This document shows positions 12,592 through 25,308 of a DNA stretch of 64,000 nucleotides, piece by piece. The notes below the pieces were generated by a model, which did no database searches, was not told where the DNA came from, and saw nothing but the letters and a program-made list of their open reading frames with translations. The position numbers and the translations under genes are program-made. Position 1 is the first letter of the stretch; each line of letters opens with the position of its first letter. Source of the stretch: Agroathelia rolfsii (Eukaryota > Basidiomycota > Agaricomycetes > Amylocorticiales > Amylocorticiaceae); assembly GCA_018343915.1 (NCBI GenBank), contig JABRWF010000005.1, positions 1,585,001 to 1,649,000 of the forward strand. The letters run 5' to 3'.

Positions 12592-14949
12592 ATGGCTCCT
12601 GTAGAGACTGAATACTATGACCTAGTGCGCATTTGGACGAACTTGAGGTTCTTAGTTCGGTATACTTACGGCCTCGCATGATAGCTCGAGGTACCCACGG
12701 ATGCCGACGATACACAGCTCAAGAAGGCCTACAGGAAACAGGCCATGAAGGTCTCTCATCATAACAACGCACATCGAAGATTATGAGTTCCTGACCGTTG
12801 CTCAATAGTATCATCCAGACAAAAACCCCTCACCAGATGCTGCTGAGAAATTCCAAGAAATTAGGTATGGGGCTGAGGCTGGCTTTGTTTTGGGATACGC
12901 ATGGCTAACGCGTTGTGTTGCACAGCAAAGCATACCAAACACTTTCGGATTCTGTATGCTGCTCCTGATGACATTGCCCTTGAATCTTCCAAATTCACTG
13001 ATTGCCTTAGAATCTGCGCGCCGTTTATGACAAGAATGGCAAGGCTATGGTATAATAACAAATCATTTTGATAATAATATATTGGATAATGACACATGAT
13101 CATATTTTAGATTGAAAAGGAAGGAGGTGGTATGGAGGATGCGACTGGATTCTTTGCTAATGTGTTTGGCGGCGAACGTTTTATGGATTATGTGAGTATC
13201 CTCGTAGTGTTATTCGTGATCGTGGTCATCGCTCGCCGAAAGCGGACTTAGGGCGTTGTCTTCCTTCAACGAAGAGGATATTCATACCCATCATGATGCG
13301 CAGTACTCCCTTCCCTCACGCAACTATCATATATGATCATATTCCTCCGCCTCTGCGATGATCCGCTTTCACAGTCTTGACAATGACAAATTAACTGACT
13401 TTCTTGATTAGATTGGCGAAATATCCCTCATGAAGGAGATGACGGCAGTTGCAACAACAATAGCTGGAGAGGAGGAAGAGAACAAAGCCGCTGCTGAGAA
13501 GCCTTCATCGCCTGCGAATGAGGCAGCGCCGGCCGGTGAAGCGTCGTCATCTGCCTCGTCGAGTGGACCATCGCCCAGATCACCGCCGGCAACTTCGACT
13601 GAACTATCGCCTTTAAGCACCCCTCATGAGGAGCGTCCAGACGCTGCTGGTGCGTCAAAGTCCTCGACGCATGTCACTACGAATGGAAAGGACAAGGAGA
13701 CTCCCTCGCACGGACCTAAGCATAAGCGTTCCAAGATAACGCCTGAGCAGAAGAAGAAACTAGAGGAGCTCGATGTCGAGCGCAAGAAGGCGATGGAGGA
13801 GCGAATCAAGACGCTTACCGATAAATTAATTGAGCGTCTTCGACCGTTTGTTCAAGCACAGGCCCCCGGGGCCAAAGACGATCCCGAGACAGTTGCCTTT
13901 CAGACCAAGATCAAGAGAGAGGCAGATGATATGAAGCTGGAGAGCTTCGGTGTCGAAGTTCGTCTTCTTTATTGCTGGCTTCGACCTGAAGTACGTCTGA
14001 CATTGCCATACAGCTTTTGCAAACCATTGGGAACGTGTACGCTACTAAGGCTACGTCGTTCATGAAGTCCCGGAAGTTCCTTGGCATGTAAGTTTTTTCT
14101 TTCATTGTACTCACAATAACCGTGATATCTGATGCATTCGAACTAGCCCCGGCTTCTGGTCTCGTCTCAAGGAAAAAGGATCGCTTGCCAAGGATGCATG
14201 GGGTGTAATTGGCAGTGCGTAAGTATCAGCGCATTATTTTGTAGCTTTACATCAACAAGCTGATAATCCCTAATTAGTGTTGGGGCACAGAGTATGATGC
14301 AAGAGATGGAGAAGCTACAGGCCAAGGGCGAGCTTGGCGAAGAAGAGCTTCGTGCGCTAGAGATGGATGTTACAGGTCGTATCATGTTGGCTTCGTGGCG
14401 TGGTACTCGCTTTGAGGTTATCCAGGTCCTTCGTGAAGTAAGCTCTTTTCTTCTGTCACAACACACGTTATCTGACTTGAAGCGCAGGTTGTGGACAATG
14501 TCCTAAAGGATCACACTGTCGATGAACGGGTGCTATTCAATCGTGCCAAGGTTCGAAAAACACTGTTATCTAATCATTAAGCCTTCACGACACTGATACA
14601 CTAAACAGGGTCTTCTGATCATGGGTGCTATATTCAAGTCGGTTCAACCTGATGAGACTGACGAAGAAAGACGAGAACTCGAACGGTATATATACCAGAA
14701 CCGTCTTTTCTCGCTTTTTTTTTTTTTACTAAAACATTGTTTCATCTTAGGATGGTCGCCGAGGCTGCAGCCGGGAAATCCAAGCATTCGCAGCTACAAG
14801 CCCAAGCGCGTGCGGCGGCCAAGGCGAAGAGAGAAGAGGAGAGAAAGACGGGACAGGGTGGACCACAAGAGAAGAAGGTGGAGAATAAACCAAGCAAGGA
14901 GAATACCACCTCACCGAAAGAGGAGGAGGTCCCTGTCGTGAAGGCGTGA
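12592..14949 (+). CDS. DnaJ-X domain co-chaperone (CAJ1/DJP1-like)
   Basis: J-protein that would stimulate Hsp70 ATPase. Start MAPVETEYYDLLEVPTDAD; the J domain spans about residues 5-75 with the diagnostic HPD in KYHPDKNP. A long Ser/Pro/Ala-rich and then Lys/Glu-rich middle follows, and after it a DnaJ-X domain with LGIPGFWSRLKEKGSLAKDA and SWRGTRFEVIQVLREV. The tail is highly charged, ending KEEEVPVVKA. The first exons are 12592-12624, 12685-12750, 12809-12864, 12926-12953, 13011-13049, 13111-13191, 13412-13957 and 14014-14087, followed by several short ones. The order J, charged linker, DnaJ-X matches yeast Caj1/Djp1, which act in the cytosol in peroxisomal protein import and other membrane-linked tasks. 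The exact ortholog is not settled. Confidence 0.93.
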
Positions 14950-15455
14950 TTTGATTGGTTTGAGTTGGACCTGCCAGTGATTATATTACCTTTCCCCCCC
15001 CCCCCTCACTTTCCCATCTATATCTCAGATCTAATGCTACTTACTCACATTTATGATGAGCACAATTTTTTTTTTCATTATCGATATTAAATTATAGATT
15101 GACCAGTTGAATGTTTATTGACTGTCTTGGTGCACTCTGCATCGATTATGGTGAAGTGGCAAGAGTCCTGGCTGATTGAGAAGCGACCGGAAGCAAATAC
15201 ACGACAATTGAGAGGACACACCGTGACTGGCCCAGGCAAGTTAAGCATGATCTCACTCAGACTCTGACTTGCAGCTTCAACACCGTGGCCGGCCGACCTC
15301 GACTCTGCACATATACTGACGACGCAGGCATCATCTGCTGTTCTTATTCTTACCTCCTGCCACGCTTGCCACCTACCCATTGTTATCTGACTCTTGAAAT
15401 ACCTTGTAATCCTCGATCATACCACTCTACTCTACTCGTCTTGTATTAATACCGC
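14950..15455. other. Intergenic, promoter of TFIP11
   Basis: No coding signal. Contains a 12-base C run at 14994-15005, a T-tract near 15067, and pyrimidine-rich sequence just upstream of the next start codon. Confidence 0.5.
14994..15005. repeat. Poly-C tract downstream of the DnaJ gene
   Basis: Twelve C residues about 45 bp after the DnaJ stop codon. Confidence 0.9.
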
Positions 15456-18400
15456 ATGGCACGACGCAAGCGCAATTTTCTCGACGACTCCGACGACTCC
15501 GATGGCTCCGGAGGCTCCGAGCAAGATGACTTTAATCCCAATATGGATGCCGATGCTCGCGAGGAGATGGAGCTCTACAGAAATCCTTACAAGAAGAAGA
15601 GGCAGCGTCGAAATGGCAAAGATGATGCTACATATGGTGTCTTTGGAGAGGATAGTGAGGATGAAGGGTTTAGCGGACGGAGAGGAAAAGGAGGAAAAGA
15701 GAAGAAGAGCGATTGGACGAAGGCACCTGCGTTTGTGTCTGGGAAGGATAAGGTGAAGATACCTGAGACGCTAGAGGTGGAAGAAGATGGAAATAGCTCC
15801 GAAGACGATGAAGAGAAGGAGGTTGACGAGACGGCCGATGCAATGGATGTCGAAAACGAGGAGGATGGTGAGGATGATGAGGATGATGAGGGAGACGAAG
15901 GAGACGAGGACGAGGATGATTATTCTGAACCCTCGAAACCACCTTCTCCAAGAGTACGGGATGAGGATGAAGACGCATATATGGATGCGCCCCCTACCAT
16001 GCGGCCTCGCATAGGCGGTATCGGCTTCGGTGGTCAGTCCAAGAGTGCATTCAGTGGATTTGGGAAAGGAGGTATTGGTTCTACTTTCCAGTCTGCTGGC
16101 ACCTCTTCAACTACTTTACCATCGTCTTCCGAATCAACCGCTATGCCCCCTCCACCAGTTCCTTCTCAAGAGACAGCTGGAGTTACTGTTGAAGCTACCC
16201 TACCCTCCGCTTTTGGTAGTAGCGCCAACCGCGCCCAACGATCTTTTGTACGCTCTTCCGCACCGACACCGACACCCCGCCCCGCGAATCTTTCCGCTAC
16301 CGATCAAAAACAATTCAGCGCCCTTAAAGGAAGCTTTGGATCCAAGATGCTAGAAAAGATGGGTTGGCAAGCCGGCATGGGCTTGGGTACCTCTGGAGAG
16401 GGTATCCTCACCCCCGTCGAAACTAAATTACGTCCCCAAAGGGCTGGTATTGCCTTTAACAACTTCAAGGAGAAGACCGAGCAGTCCAAAGCAGAGGCCA
16501 GGAGGCGTGGCGAAAAAGTTAGCGACGATGAAGATGACAAGCCTCGTAAAGGCTCCAAAAAGAAGACAGCTGCTGAGAAGGAAAAAGAGCCAGCATGGAA
16601 GCGGCCAAAGAAGGTCAAGACACGCATCGAGCACAAGACGTACGAACAGATTGTTGCTGAGGCTGGAGAAGATACACCTGCGTCTGGAATTGGTCAAATT
16701 ATCGATGCTACAGGTGCTACGGTAAGCTATTTTCCCTCCCTCAGTACTTTGCATCTCCGGTCTCTGACCTATGTCTTTAGCCTCGGGAAGTCGCGTCACT
16801 AGCTGATCTCTCAATATCCTCGTGGACTCCATCTACTGACCCCACACGAATACCTGAGGTCCGCCACAACATTCGGATTATTGCCGATGAATGTAGGAGT
16901 GAGCTGGACGGTCTTGCCCGTGAAGCCAAAGCCCTCGAGGATCGCAAGAAATCGATCGTAACTGAAGACGTACGACTGCGGAAAAAAGTAGAAGAAGAAG
17001 CTATATGTGAGTACTTGCATATGAAAGGCATTGTTGCGAATTTACCTAACTTTCATCCTCCCATAGTCATTTCAAGACTTCAAGCAGTACATCTTGTCAC
17101 AGACGACATCACTAAACAAGCTCAGGCATCTGCCTCCGACTACGATGCCACACTGGATCCTTTCATGCCGCATATCTGGAAACTCCTGTCCGAATTTACG
17201 CAAGAGTTTGAGCGATACCGTCTGGATGAGATCGTCGTGGCAGCTATTGCGCCAACTGTTCGTCGTCTCGTCTCACGGTGGCAGCCGCTCGAGGATCCTA
17301 CCTTGATGCTTCCCACCCTCAGAAGTATGCGTGGTGCACTCAAGATTACGGAACCTGAGGAGAACAAGGAGACGCAGCTGGACCGGTTTGGTACAGTAAC
17401 TGTTGTTAGGCATGCCCCTGTCATGGTGTACGTATTTGCACTTAAACACTATGTTTCTCTTTTTGGCACAGGACTCATAATATACCCCTTTTCACAGTGA
17501 AAAACCAATGACGCCCTTTGAAAGTTTGCTCTGGACTGTCTGGCTACCTAAACTGCGTTCTGCAATCAACAACGAGTGGGACCCAACGGACCCTCAGCCA
17601 GCAGTGAAACTGTACGAAGCATGGGCATCATTCTTGCCACCTTTCATCCGTGATAATGTTCTTGACCAGCTTATCATCCCGAAGATACAAAAGACCGTCG
17701 CCTCGTGGAACGCGCGCGGGGATGTGTCACTGCAGAGCATTGTGTTCCCTTGGCTCCCGCATGTCGGCTTGCGCATGGAGGAGTTCGTCGCTGACTCGCT
17801 GAGGAAAGTTAAGAATATGCTTCGGTCTTGGACGGTGGAAGACGGCGTTCCTAAGGAGCTGTTGGCTTGGAAGAGTGTAAGTGTTTGTCCTTTTTCGTCA
17901 AATGTTCTTTCTTGGGTTCTCGGAGCTCACAGGACTTTTCTTTTTTTTCCTTGTTTAGGTATTCGAGCCACAAGCATGGGATGACCTCATCCTGAAATAC
18001 ATCGTCCCCAAACTCGGCGCTACGCTCCGCAATGACCTCCAAATCAACCCGCGGGACCAAAACATGACGCCCATCCAGCGCGTCGTCGCGTGGGCCGACA
18101 TCTTACGCTTCTCCGTTCTCTCACAGCTGCTCGAGACCGAGTTCTTCCCCAAATGGCTCGAAATCTTGCACATCTGGCTCATCCAGCCGCGCGTCAACTT
18201 TGCCGAGGTGGCGCAGTGGTACGAGGACTGGCGCAAGGCGTTGCCGGAGAGCACCAAAAATCTCGATGGCTTCACGCGTGGATTGCAGCTTATCAACAAG
18301 GCGCTGGAGTTGGGCCCGGATGCGCCGAGCAAGCTGTCCAAGCCGGATCATCCCAGTTTCGGTGCTGGAACCAAGGGCACAACCGTCAGAGCGCCACCAG

Positions 18401-18687
18401 TGGCGCAGAAATCAAAAGGTCCCTCTGCGAGGGCACAAGAAATCACATTCCGCGAGATCGTGGAGGAATATGCGGCGAAGCACAATCTGTTGCTGGTACC
18501 TACTGGGCGCGCGCACGAGCTCTCACGCATGCCGCTCTTCAGGGTATCCAAGACGGCGGACGGCAAGGGTGGGCTGGTCATCTATATTCTGGACGATGCT
18601 GTCTGGGCACCAGATAAAGATGCCGCTGACAGCCAGGCTTATCGGGCCATTTCACTAGAGGATATGGTCGTGCGTGCCAACAAATGA
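15456..18687 (+). CDS. TFIP11: G-patch spliceosome-disassembly factor (TFIP11/Ntr1/Spp382)
   Basis: Nuclear factor that activates the DEAH helicase Prp43 to take apart the spliceosomal intron-lariat complex. Exons 15456-16721, 16781-17006, 17067-17427, 17498-17876 and 17959-18687 total 2961 bp, or 986 residues. Domains: an acidic TIP_N region with a DDSDDSDGSGGS start and long Glu/Asp runs (about 1-190); the G-patch at about 300-345 (MLEKMGWQAGMGLGTSGEGI followed by RPQRAGI); then a GCFC/PAXBP-type helical domain containing WLPKLRSAINNEWDP. The C-terminus ends AYRAISLEDMVVRANK. The low-complexity acidic stretch is typical of the family's N-terminus. It converges with TIM44, leaving a gap of 177 bp. 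Confidence 0.95.
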
Positions 18688-18864
18688 GCGGCGCGCATGC
18701 ATGTTCAATCACCCTGGTCAGGGAGTTATTATAATAAGCATAATTATGCAAATGTGTATCTATATTCATGTCATGCGCGTTGCGTAAAACGAATGCGTGT
18801 GAGTGGGGGTGTGTACGTGAGGAGATTAAATGCTAGGTTAATAAAGTAAGTATATATCGACCGT

Positions 18865-20598
18865 CTATAGGTATGCTTTGCCGGATCTTCGGGCCATCTG
18901 GTTAAATGCATTTGTATGAATGAGTCATAATTGTAACAGGCATGAGAGTAGAGTGGGATGTCTCTTACCTCGACAATTTTCCATCCGGCAGTAAGCTCGT
19001 TGTCAAGGTCTTCCTCGACACGAGTGACCACGGCCGCATACATGCACTGTTCAACACGGTCTTCAGAGCCAACGACGACCTCGCGTGTTTTGGCGTTGCG
19101 GAAGAGGAGGACTTCCTGTGTGACAAACGTGATCACAAAGACAGGAATATCATTTTCAAGGATTTTGCCAGACGTGATCTGGACGAACGCGATGAGTATG
19201 AAGAGTGAGATCTGAGTAATGAGACAAAAAGATATTTACATCGACTTGACGAATATCCAAGACTTTGCTGTCACTGACAAGACCTTGGCGCAGGTAGTGT
19301 TCCATTGTTGCCCACAGAACATTATAAGTCTAACCAGAGAATTATTGATAAGCCACGCATATACCAACATTGACTAAAGTCCTGTTTCTACTCACTGCCT
19401 CGCTGCACCATGCCTTGAGTCCTTCTTGGTCGGCACTCAAATACGCATCGACAACCTCAGGAATGATATATTCGCGCAGTTCTCGTTCAAATCGCTCCTG
19501 AGTAAACGTAGGGTCCAGGATTTTCATCAGTCGGTACACGCGCGCGGTCTCATTCTCCTCGAACCAAGAACCAATCGTCGATGTGACCGAACGAAGGCTC
19601 TCGACGACTGGATTTTCTGATTCATCGTAAGCAGACCGGAGTTCTGTGAGTCGACGGAAGACGGGATTTGTCTCCTTCATGCGGTTCCATGCTTCCTGAC
19701 GAGGGGAATCTTTATGCAAGACAACAGAAGACCCGGCGCTGCAAGGGGAAAAGATTAAGCTTGATAGGGACTTCATGCTGGTTTAGAATCATACTCAGGG
19801 TTGGCAGCAACTCGTCTTGTTCCACCAGCCATACCAGCCTTAGCCAGGCGCATTTGTCGCCGCTTTCGACGAGCTTCCTTTTCTTCAAATCCAGCATGCT
19901 TGGCGCTGCCACTGTCATCCAAAGCTTCAACCAGCGTGTCAGCAAGCGTTTTATATGCCTGCGTTTTGCGAATTGGCTCGGTTGTGGTAGCAATTGTCGA
20001 CGACACGGCGGAGGAGGCACGCGATATCTAAGGGAAATTTTTAGAAACTAGACATATCACAGAGGAAAGCGAAACACACCGCACGCATAAGTTCACTCTC
20101 CTCCATTGACTTGAGTGCCTCCCCAACTGCCTGTCCCACATTGACGCCAGTCTTGCGCAGCTCTTCAGCAGCCGCACGCAACCGAGGGTTTTCTTTAATA
20201 CTGGATGTAAGCTAAATGGGTAAGAAAACAGGGTGTAGTGTGCCTTGAGTATGTATGATAGCATAATTCGTGAGTCAAGCACGTACTCGTGCGCGTTCAT
20301 AGGCAGCCCTGGCCCGCTTCATGGCTTCCGAATCCTGAAACTTGTCTACGTCGCCTTGGAGTTGCTTGACGTTGTCCTGAAGCTCCCTATTCTTGCGTAA
20401 CTCATCCTTCAAGACTTCCACGAACGTTTGGAATGGTGATTTTGGACCTTCACTTTGCCGCCGCGAAGAAGAGTGGAATGGCGCAGCACAAAGTATGCGT
20501 GAATGAGTCGTAGCTAGTAACGGTGTCGTGCCCTGGAAGCGGGGTATGCGGCGGACATGACGAGCAGTAATCAGACTCCTGAAGCTCCTGGGCAGCAT
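18865..20598 (-). CDS. TIM44: Mitochondrial import motor subunit TIM44
   Basis: Peripheral inner-membrane protein that tethers mtHsp70 to the TIM23 channel. It starts MLPRSFRSLITARHVRRI, an Arg-rich amphipathic presequence. A coiled-coil-like region (VLKDELRKNRELQDNVKQL) and the family block LRKTGVNVGQAVGEALKSM come next. The C-terminal Tim44 domain has DPTFTQERFERELREYIIPE, YLSADQEGLKAWCSEA and ELTAGWKIVEMARR. Exons include 20598-20287, 20211-20080 and one starting at 20027; the last one is tiny and encodes MARRSGKAYL. The stop is at 18865-18867. Presequence, order and ending all match the family, so the call is secure. It lies tail to tail with TFIP11. Confidence 0.94.
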
Positions 20599-20848
20599 TA
20601 TTGAAAGGAAGATGGTCGGTCACAACAGCGGGCAAAACAACCAAAATTTGGGCGAGCGCAATGAGGGCCGATGAGCTTAGTGGCCGCAATGGCGGAAGAA
20701 AACACTCTTTAAAGATCCCGTGACCGTAAGCGGAGTTTAAAATGTGATTGAAATAGTTTCTGGTAAAATCAACCATATACATGTACTAGTACATGTAAGT
20801 CCAAATTCCAATATGATTGAATCCTAAAGTTGGATATAAAAAATCAAA

Positions 20849-23717
20849 TTACATTTTTGTATCATTACTATTGCATATCATTTTCAAGAAATTTAAATAT
20901 GCATCATCTGCTTCGATCCATTCAAACTCCTTCGTGAACGGCGATATAAACCACAGTCCGCCGTACGAATCAATCATCTTAGAAAGGTCGAATACTCCTT
21001 TCTCTGAAGCGTTTTTCATGACTTTAAAGAACTCGGGCGGAATAAATTCATGGTTAAGGATGAGGAAGCTAGTCATCTGACATCTCTGGGGGTTATCGCC
21101 GTCTTCCCACTTTATATCATGTGTGGTCTCGAATTTCAAAACATTCTGGACAGCTGTGATGAACGGCTTCACCTGCTTGCGGTATTCGTCCTCCTTGTTG
21201 AGCTCCTCCCATCTAGGGTTCCCGGTGTCAAAAACAATAGTCGCTAATGCCCAAAAGACTTTGGTAGGCATGTAACCAGCTCGATTATCGCCTTCTGGAT
21301 TTTTTGCATCCTGTTGCATGGGTGTCTCCAGTTCCCAGCGGTCCAAAAACTGCACTGCCGCAGTTATGTAGAGTATAATTGTCTTGACTATTAGAATAAA
21401 TATGTTACATCGTATATTTCTCGAAGTAACGGAATGCCGCACCTTCAAATCGTCGAGATTGTGTGTAAGAAAATTGGGCCGAACTAGACAAATATAGAAG
21501 ATTTCCAGCGAATTCTATGCGACATTGCACAACCGTAGGAGTGGTTGGATCCGGACCATCGCTCAAGCGTTGCCTTGCAGGTTGATCCGCGGACATTATA
21601 TTGACAATCATACGATGGTATGCGTCGTACAGATTTATGTCAGGCTTTCCGGGGTCTGGATCGCTGGTGTTGACCAACATGAAGTAAATGCTGAGTAGTC
21701 CGGCAAACAGATCAAAGTCGATATGCTCAAAGGTAAGTTGCCCCTCCTTGTTGAAAATGGTTCCTGTAAGCCACGATATACAATTCAAGAGGAGACGTCC
21801 GACCGAAGGATCTGTGTCTTGGATCTCGAAAATCTTGTAATACAAGTCTAAGGCCTTGGTCGAGTTAAAGTAAAACGATTCAGAGACTTGGTTTTGATTG
21901 CGTAAGCTGTCGCCAGTGAAGGAGATTTTCCAGATACTATCTTTCAGGAATCCTTGCAGGTCTCCTATGCTTGGGGCTGAGTCGACAACCATGTGACAAA
22001 AGTATTCGAACTGTAGCCTTGGTTTTTCTTTTTTGTCGGCTGCTTGCCAATGATTGGATTGTAGCCAATATGAATTATTTCGACCAGGTGGCGGGGGTCC
22101 AGGAAGGTCTGAGAAGCACCGAACGACGAGAGTTTCTTTATCGGGGAGCGCTTGATGACTGACCAACCATGAAAGTATTTTCCACCTAACGATAACATTC
22201 TCTTTGACATCATCGGAAAGATGTAAGACCTTGTCCCACTCTGACCAGACGTCCTTCATCCACAAAAGACCCTCAGCATGGCTACTAGCATCCCAAAGCT
22301 TCACTGTGTCCGAAATAAGTTTGAGCCATGAGCCCGACTCCTCGTCAGAACCTTCGTAATTTCTTGTATCTAATTGGCTGTCACACCTGTTGATCCTCCT
22401 CTTGAGTATTTGTAAGCTGTTGACAACTTCATTAGTCTCTGGAACTACCAAAATCATGAATTGCACCAACTTTCTTCGCCACCAGCGATTTATCAAAGTC
22501 GCAGTCGGGGAAAACCTTTTTAATCCATAAGAGAAGACGATGAAAATGGAGGACGAAAACGGATTCCTGTACGGGCAGTCCGAATTAAACACAGACATAA
22601 GCGTCGTGATCAAGAAGGCCAGTAAAACGAGGGCCACTATGGTAGTAGCAACGACTCCGATAATTAGGTTAATATCAAATGATAAGATGGTCAGCCCAAA
22701 AAAGAACAGTATAAGCCCAAGGACCAGACTCGTCCAAACAATGACAATAGTTCCTTCAACATGCCATTCGTCGTAACTCTTTCTCCGGTGATAGCGAATA
22801 TGGAGAGCGTGCTGCAACGGATAAATGGAGGTCCAGCGCATGTATTCGCGAACCCACTGTTTCACGAGGATGCCAAACAAGGCAGCCCCAAGTGATAGGA
22901 TAAGACTAAGAAGCCACAATGCAGTTGTAGCCACGCGTGAGGAAGAGGGGATTGACGGCGTCAACGATACGGTCGTCGCTGCTGCATCTTGACCCTGAGA
23001 TAACGCATGGAGCTGCTTAGAGATATCGACTAAGATAGTAGCAGATAACTGTGTGTTATCTGGCTGAAGATCGCCGTATAATTCAACCAAGAAGGCAGTC
23101 AAAACAGTTGCAAAAAGACCTGCCTAAAAAGGATTATTAATAAGAAAATAGGTACATGATAATATTACTGCGCACAAAAAGCAGGAGAGTCGAAATGTCT
23201 TCGTTTATACTCTGGGCCCAATCTTTGTCTAGTTCTTTATAATTGTTGTACACATCGCGCCATCCGGAAGTCTTATTGGTACTGGAGGTTCCATCTTTTT
23301 CGGGCTAGGTATAAAATAATATATGTCAAGTGTTATTGCGCAAGTATTAGACGTGTATAAATCCTACCTTTCTCCTATCAGGAGGACCCTGTAATCGAAC
23401 GCCTGTTCCAGGCACTACATTCGAAGGACCCTACGCCAATCTGGCTTGATTAGATGCCGAGCAAAAGTGGGAGGAGTTATACCTCAGTGTGTTCTGAGTT
23501 TAGCGCATGCGATTTCTCCAAATCGGGCTATAATATGTAGGGCTTATATAGAAGGCAGAACTTCCTCAACAGGAGACATACCTCGCCCTGGGGCTCTTGC
23601 CGTCTCCTCGGCAGCAGCTGATGGTATTAACACGGCCCCGCCAGGGTCATTAATACCTGGCAAAGTATAAAGTATAATTAAAACAAACCAGGGTTTTCCT
23701 TCCAATGTCATTGGCAT
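20849..23717 (-). CDS. DUF6535 membrane protein, paralog A
   Basis: Member of the DUF6535 family, which is widespread in mushroom-forming fungi and has no known function. The N-terminal domain reads WRDVYNNYKELDKDWAQSIN, then a helix running into GLFATVLTAFLVELYGDLQP. Two more hydrophobic helices follow in the ORF at 23102 (around ALWLLSLILSLGAALFGILV and the segment after WHVEGTIVIVW), and a fourth in the next 60 residues. The long soluble C-terminal part (about 450 residues) is shared with the neighbour, for example AAVQFLDRWEL, TKVFWALATIVFD, FLILNHEFIPPE. Downstream exons 23102-21410 and 21387-20849 are clear. Upstream exons at about 23310-23180, 23415-23370 and 23520-23480 fit, but the first exon (ATG at 23717) did not phase cleanly, so the start is tentative. 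Confidence 0.82.
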
Positions 23718-25308
23718 GGTTGTTTCGATCTGTCTAAGCTTGGATGTCAGTAGGGATTGAGAATGGATATTGGTATAAAAGATACTGTACTGTGCTATTA
23801 TTACTAGCTGGGTCGGACATAGGGCTGCAACGCTCGCGGGTGGTTGGGATACTCTGTGGTTCGATATCACTAAAATATGGACAATATCAATTATCTTCAA
23901 GAATATTTCGAGTTGGAGTGGCAATTATATGAGAAGGGATATAAGCATAGGCAGAGAGTCGCTCATCTTATATACAAACGATTTTCTGATGATACGACTC
24001 AGAATAAAGTCTACCAGGTATTGCCATTGGTGTACTAAGTATGTCCTTTGAATATCTGATCCATTTCGCGGCGTTTCCCCTTAGTAGTGTCTTATCAGAG
24101 AACTTAAGAAATGAATCCCATGATGCACATGTTAGCTTCCGAGCTGATAGAACTCTAATAAGGAGGCATTTTTTGATGCGTTTGTACAGTTTGGTTTGGT
24201 TAGACGCCCCTGATAACATAGATTCTTGGTCTGGACTTACACAAATCCGATGACTCGATCACAGTACGAGCTTGTAATATATGACAATCATATATCTTGC
24301 ATACGGCTATGAAACTCGAAGCTTAGTGTTTATGTTCTCGGTTTTAGCTGTAGAGAACTTGAAGCTTTTGATACTACGGTAAATTAGCAGCAACACATAT
24401 CTTCAGTATTTCAGTGCGGCATGTTATTGTTACCAAGAACTGATAAACAGGCGTCGTACCAGAAGGTAGATGTGTCATTTCTAGGAATAACAGTGGCGCC
24501 ATAAGGACCACTTAGCCTGGGAAGCCATAAGGGCTCTGATAAGGCATTTCAGTTATTACCTTAAGGACCGTGCTATCAGCCTGCATGTCTATTGATACCT
24601 GTAATATCATGCATAAGATTAAGCAATATTACTATATATAGTACTGAAAGTCACTTTGATAATCAGTATAACGTAAACGCCCCGAATATGTCTGAAATAA
24701 GGTTCATCGATAGGCCAGTTTACTGGGGCACTACGATAAGGCCGACGTCTGTCTTCACAGCATGAATAACGTTTATAAGCACCCTACTGACGTTCTCCTA
24801 GAAACGAGGAGTTTTCGGGAATTCAATAACTACAACGTGAAAATACGACGAGCGACGATGAGCAGCGGTCGACACAAAATAATATATTCCGCTTGTCTAC
24901 TTATACATCGTTGTACGGATAGTAAACAAGAATGTAAACTACCGTAAATACAAAGACGGAATCATGTGACCCGGCACGTGGATCACATATTCTAACACAC
25001 AAACGAAGGCTGCCTTGCCAGTGCCGCAGTGAGCTTGAGGAATGAATGGTGGAAAACTACATCAGGGTCTACAATATAAGTTTATTTTACAGAAATATAT
25101 GTAGATGCAAGCGCTACAGGTTGGAATAAAAAAAGTTGTTGACCTAGAAGTCAACGAGGGTCCCTCGTAGCGCCAGTACAGTTCCAAATTTGCGATAGTA
25201 TCAAGCATTATACAAATTCCAGTGTGCGTGAACCAATACAAACATGAATTCAAGTAAGGAACTAGTAATTCGAAGTCAAATGACTATCGTAGACAAATAT
25301 AAGGGAAG
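23718..25308. other. Intergenic between the two DUF6535 genes
   Basis: AT-rich sequence with no frame longer than about 80 codons and no family resemblance. It should contain the promoter of paralog A at its left end and the 3' flank of paralog B at its right end. I saw no transposon ends or long repeats by eye. Confidence 0.5.

Noticed and set aside
18090..18617. 175-codon plus-strand frame
   Set aside because: Alternate frame of the last TFIP11 exon, which carries the conserved protein.
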